From Nostoc sphaeroides (GTDB lineage Bacteria; Cyanobacteriota; Cyanobacteriia; Cyanobacteriales; Nostocaceae), in NCBI RefSeq assembly GCF_003443655.1, contig NZ_CP031941.1, forward strand, positions 615,501 through 679,500: DNA of 64,000 bases. The letters are read 5' to 3'. Positions 17,933 to 26,301 of the stretch are shown here, piece after piece; position 1 is the first letter of the stretch, and every line of letters starts with the position of its first letter. Made by a program: the position numbers and the translations under genes. The notes under the pieces are model-generated. The model did no database searches and had not been told where the DNA came from. It was given only the letters and a program-made list of their open reading frames with translations.

Positions 17933-18385
17933 GTGTTGTCATGTTTTAAGATAGCAGATTACTTTATCTGGTTAGCAAATGAAACAGGCTCTTTTGTCAG
18001 TAATCTAAAGCTACAAAAGCTAGTGTATTATGCTCAGGCTTGGCATCTTGCACTCTATGACACTCCTTTATTCCAAGAGGATTTTCAAGCCTGGATACAT
18101 GGGCCTGTGATACCTGCGTTGTACCAGAAGTATAGGCTTTTTGGATGGCAACCAATTTTAGAAGATGCTAACCCGGAATTACCCCAAGAAATTCAAGAGT
18201 TTCTAGATGAGGTTGCACAAGAGTACTTTGCCTGCGATGCTTATGAACTAGAGCAGATGACTCATGCCGAGACACCCTGGAATTTGGCTAGAGGGAATCT
18301 ACCACCTGATGAACCTTCCAACGAAATTATTCAGAAACAGTGGATGAAGGAGTACTACGGATCTCGTGCCGAAGAAAAGGATTAA
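17933..18385 (+). CDS. Panacea-domain (DUF4065) antitoxin-like protein
   Basis: About 150 residues with the Panacea/DUF4065 (SocA/GepA-like) domain. Hallmarks are ADYFIWLANETG near the N-terminus, LKLQKLVYYAQAWHLA (the KLQKLxYYAQ core) and FQAWIHGPVIPALYQKYR (the W-x-x-GPV motif). In characterised PanAT systems this domain neutralises many unrelated toxins, usually encoded by the overlapping neighbour. Here the next gene overlaps by 20 bp. GAAGGGGG at 17916-17923 is the ribosome site and favours the non-AUG starts GTG 17933 or TTG 17936; an in-frame TTG at 17915 is less likely. Confidence 0.8.
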   Translation: MLSCFKIADYFIWLANETGSFVSNLKLQKLVYYAQAWHLALYDTPLFQEDFQAWIHGPVIPALYQKYRLFGWQPILEDANPELPQEIQEFLDEVAQEYFACDAYELEQMTHAETPWNLARGNLPPDEPSNEIIQKQWMKEYYGSRAEEKD

Positions 18386-18803
18386 GAAGACTGAAATTAC
18401 CAAAGACGGCACATCAGGTATTAAACCAACAAAGCTGAAGCCACCTCAAGGCATCAGCTTTTCATTTAAATATTATCAAGACGATCGCAGCAAGTTTTCT
18501 TGTAGGGAAAAAGAAGTAATCTACTGGCTGACGTTGCTTGATCGGTTAAAAGCTCTATCTAGCCTAACGGCTCAAGAATTATTAGTAAATCGTAGCAGTA
18601 CGCTCAGATGTCATCCCATTAAGTGGGAAGATACCAGCGAAAGGGCATTTGGTTTGCCAAATGAAGAACAATTAGTTGATATACCATATCAGTTTTCAAT
18701 CTCCTCAAATGAACATGGTAGGGTTCATGGATTCTTTATTGACGAGATTTTCTACATTGTTTGGCTAGATCCAGATCATCTACTGTATCCCGCAAAAAAT
18801 TAA
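18366..18803 (+). CDS. Probable toxin partner of the Panacea protein
   Basis: A 145-residue protein beginning GTG within the end of the Panacea gene (20-bp overlap), which implies translational coupling. The N-terminus is basic (MPKKRIKKTEITK). The conserved-looking end GRVHGFFIDEIFYIVWLDPD is a typical late-strand signature of a RelE-like or related small-toxin fold, followed by HLLYP. The middle contains SFSFKYYQDDRSKF. Toxicity and target are inferred only from the gene arrangement and this C-terminal pattern. Confidence 0.7.
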   Translation: MPKKRIKKTEITKDGTSGIKPTKLKPPQGISFSFKYYQDDRSKFSCREKEVIYWLTLLDRLKALSSLTAQELLVNRSSTLRCHPIKWEDTSERAFGLPNEEQLVDIPYQFSISSNEHGRVHGFFIDEIFYIVWLDPDHLLYPAKN

Positions 18804-18934
18804 GGAATCATCGCCACTTTAATCATCTGACGCGCTTTCATCTGATCAAATACCTGTTCTAAACCTTTTAACGATCGCAGTTTGGTCTTAGGCTGCTTGA
18901 GGTTATCGTTGAAGTGGTGTTTCCAGTATCTCAT
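18800..18934 (-). pseudogene. 3' remnant of a zinc-type alcohol dehydrogenase gene
   Basis: A minus-strand frame overlapping the toxin-like gene's stop encodes SLKGLEQVFDQMKARQMIKV and ends AMIP, the usual C-terminus of medium-chain dehydrogenase/quinone-oxidoreductase proteins. Nothing upstream continues the family; the frame gives unrelated residues and then ends. It appears to be the tail of a deleted gene. Confidence 0.5.
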
Positions 18935-19085
18935 GCGATCGCTAGTTCAAGCGTCAAAGACATTTAAGCGGACATGATGTAAAACCGTGTCCTATTTGGG
19001 GCAATAAGACACGGTTTCATAGAAGTATTAGGTTATAATATTACAAAAATCAAAGTAATATTTTATTTATACCAAAGTAATCCAT

Positions 19086-19472
19086 TTACTGAGAGTTTTT
19101 TCCTGGTTTATTAACTTTCTCTGTTGTGGGAGATCCTGGGTGATCGTAGTTTGTCCTTTCTTGAGTTAAGGCGATCGCACTAAATAAAATGGCACTCCCT
19201 ACAGCCAAGGCTATCATAGGACGCTTCAGCAAGACAAAATCTCTGATAATCCTAGCTAAAGGTCGGCTTTGACGACGTAGCGACGAAGCAACCATTAATT
19301 GTCTCCAAGTAAAGGGATCGCGGACATAATGACCACTTTGGCAAACTACTAGCCGTTCCTGACAATAAGGACAGCAGAACAAGCCCATGCGCGTTTTCAC
19401 TGGTTTAGGTGTAGCATTTCTTTGGCAAATTGGGCAAGTAACATAATGATTATCAAAGGTGTGTATATTCAT
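19086..19472 (-). CDS. Zinc-ribbon protein with one membrane segment
   Basis: A 128-residue hypothetical protein. CPIC (13-16) and CCPYC (33-37) form a likely zinc ribbon, with an extra Cys in VVCQSGH. A hydrophobic segment MIALAVGSAILFSAIAL (about 86-102) follows a basic stretch, so the ribbon is probably cytosolic and the short C-terminal tail outside. No function can be assigned. It is convergent with the Panacea pair. Confidence 0.6.
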   Translation of the reverse strand: MNIHTFDNHYVTCPICQRNATPKPVKTRMGLFCCPYCQERLVVCQSGHYVRDPFTWRQLMVASSLRRQSRPLARIIRDFVLLKRPMIALAVGSAILFSAIALTQERTNYDHPGSPTTEKVNKPGKNSQ

Positions 19473-19961
19473 TTACCTCGTCCGCCTAGTCCATTTACTC
19501 GCTCTATAACAATAGCTATACTGAATTGGGATCAATACTTAGCAGACTTCCAAGTATGGTCTGACATCAGCCATAAATCACACATACATTGTATTACTAC
19601 CAAGGATGGCTCAATGGTCGCAACACGAGTATAGCTAGATTTAGGCAAGGATGACTCCAAGTTTTTGTTTGCCCGTGCGTCCACCCAGCCCACAAAAATT
19701 CGTTGTCTCTAGAAAGAATAGCGTTGGCGCTCACTCTCACCCCACTAGCCGCAGCTAAGTCCAAGCTAGGCATCGCTGACCCTTAAATAATTGTCTCCCA
19801 TTTAACCATTCTCCCCACAAAATTTTGCACAATGACATTTTTTACGAAATCTTTGTAAATCAAGCAAATAAAGTCTACTTGTCTGGTTGCTAAATAATGG
19901 CTCACAATGATAAGTAACAGATAAAAATTTAAATTTTTTCTTACATTTACCCCGCCTCTCA
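19473..19961. other. Gene-free interval upstream of the ClC gene
   Basis: No supported gene, repeat array or hairpin was seen. The last 90 bases before the ClC start are AT-rich (TAAAAATTTAAATTTTTTC) and probably include its promoter. Confidence 0.4.
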
Positions 19962-21866
19962 ATGACTCTCTTGCCTCCCACTCAACTGAGGAAGGTAACG
20001 GAACAACCTGCCTTTCCTACACCTTCTGCTCGTTTAGCCCACCTAATTAATCGTTTTCAACCATCCCCAGAAACCGTTGTCCTGTTTTTAGCCATGCTCA
20101 TTGGCGGTGGTACTGGTATGGGTGTGGTCACCTTTCACTATTTAATCCAGCTGATTCACCAGTTGATGCTGGAAAACTTAATGGGTCAAATTGGCGTCTG
20201 GGGTGCTTGGACTTTAGCCTGCGTTCCCACCCTTGGCGGATTAATTGTTGGCTTGATGCGCTGGCGCACTCAAGATTTTGGCCCTGAACTTTCATCTCTC
20301 ATCGCCGCCTCTCAGGGAACAGAGATTAGGCGACCACTACGACCAGTTACGAAGATGCTGGCCGCATCTGTTTCTTTGGGAAGCGGTGCTTCTTTGGGGC
20401 CTGAGGGGCCGAGTGTAGAAATTGGCGCCAATTTTGGCATGTTGTTCTCTGTGATCCTGAATGTATCTCAAGAACGACAACGTTTGCTTTTAGGTGCTGG
20501 GGCGGCTGCTGGACTTGCGGCTGGATTTAATGCTCCCATTGCTGGAGTATTTTTTGCCCTAGAGGTGGTGATGGGAGCAACATCTTTCGCTACTTCTGCT
20601 GTGAGTGTGGTGCTGCTAGCGGCGGTGGTAGCAGCATTAATTGCCCAAATTGGTTTGGGGGCACAACCTGCTTTTGATTTACCTGTTTACCAAGTCCGCA
20701 GTCCCTTAGAATTACCCCTTTATCTTGGTTTGGGTTTAGGGGCCAGCCTAGTTTCTCTGGCTTATACTGAATCAATTCGCTTATCAAAAGCTTGCTTTGC
20801 TGGGAAAGTTCCAGGTTTTGCCTTTTTGGCACGAATTCCTGAGCCGATTCATCCAATTATTGGCGGTGTGATGATTGGCGCAGTTGCTTTGCACTTCCCG
20901 CAAATTCTGGGCGTGGGTTATGAAACTGTAGAAGCAATGCTTCAGGATGTGGAGTTTCCACTCTACCTTTTGGTGGTGCTGTTGGTGGTAAAGTTATTGA
21001 TGACTGCAATTAGTGCAGGTAGTGGTTTCATCGGCGGTTTGTTTGCACCAGCAATGTTTTTAGGTGCTTCTTTTGGATCGGCTTACGCCAAAATTTTGGC
21101 TGTGGCATTCCCGGCTATTTGCGATCAAATGGCGGCTCCCCCAGCTTACGCAATGGTAGGAATGGCAGCAGTGCTGGCTGGTAGTGTTAGAGCGCCGTTA
21201 ACAGCTATTTTAATGCTGTTTGAATTAACCCGCGACTATCGGATTGTTTTACCGTTGATGGCAGCTGTGGGTTTGAGTGTTTGGCTAGTAGAAAGAATTA
21301 AACCAACTTTTAACTCTAACTCTAACTTACAACAAATTGGTCTTTCGGAATTGAAAGATGAACAAGCGGAAATTGTGCAGCAAATTTTGGTAGAAGATGC
21401 CATGTATCCCTGTCCAAAAAAGTTATCTGCAACTCTTGGAGTGCTAGATGCAGCTGTAGAAATGATCCGCGATCGCGTCCGCAGTGCTTTAGTAATTGAT
21501 GAAGCAGAGCAATTAGTTGGTATACTTTCTCTGGAAGATATTAACCGTGCCCTTGCTCTTTGGCCAACTTATCCAAATTCACTAACTGAAATTCCAGATA
21601 ATTTATCCAGTCAAACCCTCATAGACATTTGTACTACTGAAATCCTCTATGCATGGCAAGATGAACTATTATCTGAAGCTTTAGACCGCATGAGTCTTCG
21701 AGGTTTACATCAATTACCAGTGGTAGCAAGAGACAAACCCGATCGCATTTTGGGTTTATTAGAAAAAGAGCAAATTGCATTAACCTGCAATTTAGCCGTT
21801 ACGCGCAAGGCACTTCGCCACTATTTACCAATCTTACCGACCACAGATATAGTCATCAGTCATTAG
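19962..21866 (+). CDS. ClC-family chloride channel/transporter with CBS domains
   Basis: A 634-residue inner-membrane protein: ClC membrane domain (about 30-450) and two cytosolic CBS domains (about 485-535 and 555-610). GSGASLGPEGPSVEIGANFG (about 141-160) holds the gating Glu in GPEGP, and GSGFIGGLFAPAMFLGASFG (about 352-371) is the second chloride-site loop. The GSGIPE loop is altered to ASQGTEIR. In IAGVFFALEVVMG (about 193-205) the position matching the internal proton-transfer Glu of ClC-ec1 (E203) appears to be Val, as in channels rather than antiporters; this is an alignment by eye. CBS domains usually sense nucleotides. Confidence 0.9.
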   Translation: MTLLPPTQLRKVTEQPAFPTPSARLAHLINRFQPSPETVVLFLAMLIGGGTGMGVVTFHYLIQLIHQLMLENLMGQIGVWGAWTLACVPTLGGLIVGLMRWRTQDFGPELSSLIAASQGTEIRRPLRPVTKMLAASVSLGSGASLGPEGPSVEIGANFGMLFSVILNVSQERQRLLLGAGAAAGLAAGFNAPIAGVFFALEVVMGATSFATSAVSVVLLAAVVAALIAQIGLGAQPAFDLPVYQVRSPLELPLYLGLGLGASLVSLAYTESIRLSKACFAGKVPGFAFLARIPEPIHPIIGGVMIGAVALHFPQILGVGYETVEAMLQDVEFPLYLLVVLLVVKLLMTAISAGSGFIGGLFAPAMFLGASFGSAYAKILAVAFPAICDQMAAPPAYAMVGMAAVLAGSVRAPLTAILMLFELTRDYRIVLPLMAAVGLSVWLVERIKPTFNSNSNLQQIGLSELKDEQAEIVQQILVEDAMYPCPKKLSATLGVLDAAVEMIRDRVRSALVIDEAEQLVGILSLEDINRALALWPTYPNSLTEIPDNLSSQTLIDICTTEILYAWQDELLSEALDRMSLRGLHQLPVVARDKPDRILGLLEKEQIALTCNLAVTRKALRHYLPILPTTDIVISH

Positions 21867-21962
21867 TCATTAGTCATTAGTCACTTGTACTGAGCGGAGC
21901 CGAAGTATTGGTCATTGGTCATTGGTTTTCACAAAGGACAAATGACAATTGACTAATGACCA
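21855..21962. repeat. GTCATTA heptamer STRR
   Basis: Tandem copies of the heptamer CATTAGT surround a CACTTGTACTGAGCGGAGCC repeat and continue as CATTGGT. Similar heptamers occur at 22697, 25360 and 25583. Confidence 0.7.
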
Positions 21963-21966
21963 TCTA

Positions 21967-22383
21967 TTAAGCTGTAGCGTCTATGTCTTCATCATCTTCC
22001 CGATCTTCTGGGTCTACCTGTTTCAGACGAATGTGCTTTTTGCCTAAAGTAATCAGAAACTCATCTCCTGGTTTCAGATTCATCTGTTTTGTATAAGCTG
22101 AACCTATAAGTAAATTACCATTCGATTGCACACTAATTCTATAGCTAGCACTACGTCCACCACGCCCATTAGCGCTAGGTGTACTGTCCAACTGAATGCC
22201 TTCAGCATCAATTAGGGCATTTAAGAACTTCATCATATTGACGCGCTCTATACCATTTTTTGTAACGGTATAGTAGCCGCACTTCTTGGCTTTATCTTCC
22301 TTGCTCTCGCTCTCTAGCTCTTTGACTTTTTTGAGCAGTTCTTCACCGAGTAGGGGTTCAATTTTTTTCAGTTTAGGCATCAA
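21967..22383 (-). CDS. AbrB-like transcriptional regulator (cyAbrB family)
   Basis: A 138-residue cyanobacterial AbrB-like protein. The N-terminal helix PLLGEELLKKVKELE and CGYYTVTKNGIERVNMMKFL (about 35-54) are characteristic. The C-terminal AbrB DNA-binding domain is unusual in position for AbrB proteins but normal for cyAbrB: RISVQSNGNLLIGSAYTKQM (about 83-102) and GDEFLITLGKKHIRL. cyAbrB proteins regulate carbon/nitrogen balance, hydrogenase and heterocyst genes. Which of the two paralogues this is cannot be settled here. The acidic tail (DPEDREDDEDIDATA) is distinctive. Confidence 0.88.
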   Translation of the reverse strand: MMPKLKKIEPLLGEELLKKVKELESESKEDKAKKCGYYTVTKNGIERVNMMKFLNALIDAEGIQLDSTPSANGRGGRSASYRISVQSNGNLLIGSAYTKQMNLKPGDEFLITLGKKHIRLKQVDPEDREDDEDIDATA

Positions 22384-22696
22384 CTTAGGTCGAAAATGAA
22401 TGTTTGAAGTGTTTGAATCGATTTTATTTTAGCTGACGTTGAGCTAATAGGAACATAATCCTTTAGTTTTTATCTCAACCTAGCCAAGTATATTACACTC
22501 AGATGCACAATTGTTATCCCATTACCAATATTTCTAAGACAATCTATTTTAGATAATGCTGGCAATGCTCATAACTATATAGTTAGTGAATCACTGCTAG
22601 ACTATACAAGTTTTAAGTTTTCTTTCATTGATGCTCGAAAAGTTGTTTACTTGCTGAGGATGATAACAGTGTCACAGAATGATAAGTAAAACTGAT

Positions 22697-22822
22697 CCTT
22701 AGTCATTGGTCATTGGTCATTAGTCACTTGTACTGAGCATCTCGACTTCGCTCGATGGAGCCGTTGTCGTAAAGCCTGCGGCATAGCTACGCTTAGGGCG
22801 CAGCCTCTCGTAAGAGAAGTAT
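22697..22822. repeat. STRR and palindromic repeat cluster before the Rrf2 gene
   Basis: CATTGGT heptamers lead into CATCTCGACTTCGCTCGATGG and then CCTGCGGCATAGCTACGCTTAGG, two hairpin-forming repeats, and end at TCTCGTAAGAGAAG. They fill the second half of the gap 22384-22860; the first half shows nothing. Confidence 0.6.
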
Positions 22823-22860
22823 TGGTTATTTACAAAGGACAAACAACAAAGCTTGCCAAA

Positions 22861-23301
22861 ATGAAACTAACTACCAGAGGACACTATAGTGTGAAGGCGT
22901 TGCTAGATTTGAGTTTACAGCCAAAATATGGCCCTGTATCTGTAAGAGCGATCGCTAAACGCCAAGATATTCCAGCTCCTTACCTCGAAAAACTACTAAT
23001 AGAAATGCGTCGTGCATCAATAGTTAAATCAATTCGTGGTAGCATCGGCGGATACCAATTGGCAAGAGAGCCTGCACAAATATCTATAGGACAAATTTTA
23101 GAAGCAGTTGGTGAGACTAGCCATTTACCCCATCACACCCCAGCACCTGCACAAGCTGAAGATTGGGTAACATTTAGCCTCTGGCAGAGACTCAACCAAA
23201 AGCTCAAAGAAGCTTTGTACAGTATTACTTTGGCAGACCTTTATTATGATGCTCGTAGCTGGCAAGCTGCCCTTGGAGAAGAAGCTAGTTTTGTGGTTTA
23301 G
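22861..23301 (+). CDS. Rrf2-family transcriptional regulator lacking cysteines
   Basis: 146 residues from the ATG at 22861. The winged-helix region MKLTTRGHYSVKALLDLS, VRAIAKRQDIPAPYLEKLL and GGYQLAREPAQISIGQILEA is a full Rrf2/IscR DNA-binding domain. Iron-sulfur Rrf2 regulators carry three Cys in the loop after the dimerisation helix; here that loop (SHLPHHTPAPAQAEDW) has none and the whole protein has no Cys, though it has two adjacent His. It is therefore probably not a classical [2Fe-2S] sensor. An upstream in-frame start at 22822 would translate repeat DNA and is rejected. Confidence 0.87.
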   Translation: MKLTTRGHYSVKALLDLSLQPKYGPVSVRAIAKRQDIPAPYLEKLLIEMRRASIVKSIRGSIGGYQLAREPAQISIGQILEAVGETSHLPHHTPAPAQAEDWVTFSLWQRLNQKLKEALYSITLADLYYDARSWQAALGEEASFVV

Positions 23302-23752
23302 TCAAAAGTTAAACAATTTTGGATTTTAGACTTCGACTCCTTTCGACTTACTTACGATGTCGCTCAGTACAAGTCGCTCAAGGCAAGCCGCTCAGTCGAA
23401 CGATTTGCAATTTTGGATTGACTCTGCCCACAAGAGGACTTAGCTCAAGGATTTTAGATTTGCGATCGCGCAGCGTCTCCTAGAGAGCGTCTTTTAGATT
23501 GGTTCCATCCACAAGAGACGGGGCATGAACCAAAAATTATTTTACAGCGCTTTTCAACTAATTGAACTACACCACTCAGTAGAGACGCGATTAATCGCGT
23601 CTCTACCCATTCCCCGCCTCAATCGTGGCCTAAATACCTAAAAACTGTTGTAATCCAAAATCCAAAATCCAAAATCTAAAATCCAAAATCTAAAATTGCT
23701 GGTCAATAGTCCAAATATTGACCCTTGACTCTTGACCCTTGACTCGTAACTT
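23302..23752. repeat. Gap filled by repeats before cobD
   Basis: The interval contains TCGACTT-type palindromes (23328-23403), a fragment of the GCGCAGCGTCTCC repeat (23468), a perfect 28-bp palindrome with half GTAGAGACGCGATT (23579-23606), the heptamer CCAAAAT in tandem (23650-23695), and a TTGACYC array (23720-23748) that runs into the cobD start. No riboswitch motif was recognised. Confidence 0.65.
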
Positions 23753-24724
23753 ATGACCAATAGCATCTACATCTTAATAATTGCTGCATTTTTAGATTAC
23801 TTAATTGGCGATCCTTGGAATTTGCCTCATCCAGTGCAAGTTATGGGCTGGGTAATTTCTCGCCTAACTAAATTTTCTCTCCAATTGTGTAAAAATTCTC
23901 TCACACAACGCCTAGCTGGAATTTTACTAAGTATTATCCTCATAATTGGTAGTGGACTTGTTGGCTTTTTGATTATTCAAAGTGCCAAATTGGTTCATCC
24001 TTTGTTAGGAATTGTAATAAATAGCATTCTTTTGGCTAGTTGTTTTGCTGGCAGAAGTTTGCGAGTCGCAGCAGTGGCTGTTTTAGAACCTTTAACAGCA
24101 GGAGATTTAGAGAAGGCTCGGAAGATTTTAAGTAATTACGTTGGTCGAGATACCCAAAACCTTTCACAAGCAGAAATTTTCCGAGCCGTTTTAGAAACGG
24201 TTGCAGAAAATGCCACTGATGGAGTAACGGCTCCACTTTTTTATGCAATTGTTGGTGTCTTTGTGCCATTTGTGGGGCCAACTCCTTTGGCTTTAGCATA
24301 TAAAGCCAGCAGTACCCTTGATTCAATGGTGGGCTACCGGGAAGCACCCTATACTTATTTGGGATGGTTTTGTGCGAGGTTGGAAGATTGTTTGACTTGG
24401 CTACCTTGTCGGTTAACAGTCGTGACTCTGGCGCTGTTATCAGGTAAACCGATGTATGTTTGGCGAATTTGTCGTCGGGATGCGATTAACGATCCTAGTC
24501 CTAATTCTGGCTGGAGTGAGTGCGCCTATGCTGCTTTTTTGGGTGTGCAGATGGGGGGTACAAATTGGTATCGTGGGGTAGCTAAATACAAACCACTGCT
24601 AGGAGATGCTATTTACCCCATTACTGAAACTTCCATTCAGAATGCTTTGCAGTTGACCCGATATTGTTTTTTGGTATGGTTAGGGATAGCGATCGCAATA
24701 TTCTTAATACTCCCAAATAGGTAA
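23753..24724 (+). CDS. cobD: Adenosylcobinamide-phosphate synthase (CobD/CbiB)
   Basis: A 323-residue membrane protein that attaches aminopropanol phosphate to adenosylcobyric acid in cobalamin synthesis. Family motifs are AAFLDYLIGDPWNLPHPVQV (about 11-30), the cytosolic loop ARKILSNYVGRDTQNLS with ETVAENATDGVTAPLFY (about 147-163), the segment YKASSTLDSMVGYR (about 183-196) and DAINDPSPNSGWSE (about 241-254). Several hydrophobic helices are present. It is complete, and separated from pyrR by an STRR. Confidence 0.93.
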   Translation: MTNSIYILIIAAFLDYLIGDPWNLPHPVQVMGWVISRLTKFSLQLCKNSLTQRLAGILLSIILIIGSGLVGFLIIQSAKLVHPLLGIVINSILLASCFAGRSLRVAAVAVLEPLTAGDLEKARKILSNYVGRDTQNLSQAEIFRAVLETVAENATDGVTAPLFYAIVGVFVPFVGPTPLALAYKASSTLDSMVGYREAPYTYLGWFCARLEDCLTWLPCRLTVVTLALLSGKPMYVWRICRRDAINDPSPNSGWSECAYAAFLGVQMGGTNWYRGVAKYKPLLGDAIYPITETSIQNALQLTRYCFLVWLGIAIAIFLILPNR

Positions 24725-24747
24725 TGATAAATGTAAAGTTAGGAGTT

Positions 24748-24827
24748 AGAGACTCGATTAATCGCGTCTGTACAGGAGTTAAGAATAAAAACTCCTAACT
24801 CCTAACTCCTAACTCCTAACTTATCAC
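24748..24827. repeat. Palindrome remnant and CTCCTAA heptamer STRR
   Basis: A degenerate GACGCGAT-family palindrome (24748-24774) is followed by GAGTTAAG and four tandem copies of ACTCCTA ending 10 bases before the pyrR start. The ribosome-binding region of pyrR thus abuts repeat DNA. Confidence 0.65.
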
Positions 24828-24832
24828 TCACT

Positions 24833-25369
24833 ATGTCTGCTAAAGTAGTTGAAATTCTCTCATCCGAAGAAATCCGTCGTACCTTGACTCGCCTTGCCTC
24901 TCAAATTGTGGAAAGGACGCGTGATTTGTCTCAACTGGTGCTTCTTGGTATTTATACCAGAGGTGCGTTATTAGCCGAATTGTTGGCGCGTCAAATTGAG
25001 ATGCTTGAAGGTGTAGCCGTGTCAGTAGGCGCTTTGGACATTACATTTTATCGAGATGACCTTGACAAAATTGGATTGCGGACTCCAGCGAAAAGCGAAA
25101 TTCCTTTTGACCTGACGGGTAAAACGGTTGTACTGGTGGATGATGTGATTTTCAAAGGACGGACGATTCGCGCTGCTTTGAACGCAGTCAACGACTACGG
25201 TAGACCAGAAGTGATTCGTTTAGCTGTGTTAGTAGATAGGGGTCATCGGGAATTACCAATCCACCCAGATTTTATTGGCAAAAAGTTACCTACTGCTAAA
25301 GAAGAAGTTGTCAAAGTTTACTTACAAAATTGCGATGGACGAGATGCAGTCGAGTTAATTAGTCATTAG
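24833..25369 (+). CDS. pyrR: Bifunctional PyrR (pyr operon regulator/uracil phosphoribosyltransferase)
   Basis: A 178-residue type I phosphoribosyltransferase. The PRPP loop is [18 protein letters not shown] (about 98-115), with the acidic pair in [22 protein letters not shown] (about 39-56) and [10 protein letters not shown] (about 70-79) match PyrR. The enzyme makes UMP from uracil, and in many bacteria it also binds pyr mRNA as an attenuator. No anti-terminator structure was recognised in the leader, which is STRR sequence, so the regulatory role is unproven here. Confidence 0.93.
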   Translation: MSAKVVEILSSEEIRRTLTRLASQIVERTRDLSQLVLLGIYTRGALLAELLARQIEMLEGVAVSVGALDITFYRDDLDKIGLRTPAKSEIPFDLTGKTVVLVDDVIFKGRTIRAALNAVNDYGRPEVIRLAVLVDRGHRELPIHPDFIGKKLPTAKEEVVKVYLQNCDGRDAVELISH

Positions 25370-25612
25370 TCATTAGTCATTAGTCATTAGTCATTAGCGC
25401 TCTTTTATTACTCCGAAAAAATAAAATATTTGTAGGTTGGGTTGAACGAAGTGAAACCCAACAAAATCAGAGATTGTTGGTGTTGGGTTTCGTTCCTCAA
25501 CCCAACAAAAGCCTAAGTTCATCAAAGTCCTTAAAAATAAGGGTGGATGATTTTTATCCCACGAGAGTCATAAAAGAGCGTTAGTCATTAGTCATTAGTC
25601 ATTAGTCATTTG
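25360..25612. repeat. STRR flanking a TGTAGGTTGGGTTG palindromic repeat
   Basis: Tandem ATTAGTC heptamers (25360-25395) and again at 25583-25610 flank an inverted repeat. TGTAGGTTGGGTTGAACG at 25431 pairs with CGTTCCTCAACCCAAC ending at 25506. Other copies of that repeat are at 38817, 41896 and 58739. The inner phrase GCTCTTTTAT is mirrored by ATAAAAGAGC across the block. Confidence 0.7.
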
Positions 25613-25636
25613 TTATTCTCCCCCTGCTCCCCCATC

Positions 25637-26020
25637 TCACCGCAAAATTGGGCTACCGTGATGATGAACTAAATACCACTTTCCGCCAAGGAACTGAAAT
25701 ATATTTGTAGCTGTTGATTGTGCTTCAAGTCTTCTGCCACCTACTACTTGGAACACATTTTCTCTCAGCACAACATAGGCAATATTACCAGTTATTTCTG
25801 TAGCAATTATATCTGTGTTGATTTCGATATAAGCGGTATTTTTAAATATCTGCTCCCAAGAGGTGCGAATCTCCTTCCAACCTCGCAGTATATTACTTCC
25901 AGGATGAATACAAAAACTACCAGTTCCTTGTGACCATATTGCACTCATTGTCTCAATATCTTTTCTTTCAAAAGCTCGATAAAAAGCTGCATTAGCCGCT
26001 AAGACTTCATCCTTAGTCAT
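25637..26020 (-). CDS. SnoaL-like / nuclear transport factor 2 fold protein
   Basis: A 127-residue NTF2-like protein (DUF4440/SnoaL_3 type). Indicators are VLAANAAFYRAFERKDIETM (5-24), the strand WSQGTGSFCIHPGSNILRGW, SWEQIFKN, and the C-terminal strands NIFQFLGGKWYLVHHHGSP. Such proteins are small cone-shaped barrels with varied roles such as isomerases or binding proteins. No catalytic residues can be assigned. The His-rich VHHHGSP end is conserved-looking. The ATG start is the only good one, and an STRR lies just upstream. Confidence 0.8.
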   Translation of the reverse strand: MTKDEVLAANAAFYRAFERKDIETMSAIWSQGTGSFCIHPGSNILRGWKEIRTSWEQIFKNTAYIEINTDIIATEITGNIAYVVLRENVFQVVGGRRLEAQSTATNIFQFLGGKWYLVHHHGSPILR

Positions 26021-26032
26021 GGGGAATTAAAT

Positions 26033-26205
26033 AGTTAGGAGTTAGGAGTTTGGAGTTTGGAGTTTGGAGCTTGGAGTTTGGAGTTTGGAGTTATATCATG
26101 CCTGCTTGATTACTTATTAAACTCAAATAACCCCACCCCGCCAAAGCTATGCTTTGTCTTCCCTCCCCGATGCTTTGGGGAGGGGATTAAGGGTTGGGGT
26201 GCAAT
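26033..26205. repeat. Heptamer STRR and CCCCACCCCGC repeat
   Basis: TTAGGAG and then TTTGGAG heptamers run from 26033 to 26090. At 26131-26202 CCCCACCCCGCC and GGGGAGGGGATTAAGGG form an inverted repeat of the same broad class as those at 9806 and 42150. Confidence 0.65.
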
Positions 26206-26301
26206 GACTGTGGGAATCGCAACTAATTATGCTGACTTTATATTATTAAATTATAACTCTCAAGATTGACAAATAAATTAGTAATTCCCAATGCCCAACT
26301 C

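Noticed and set aside
23302..23752. A cobalamin riboswitch before cobD
   Set aside because: The leader is made of STRRs and palindromes and lacks a recognisable B12 box.
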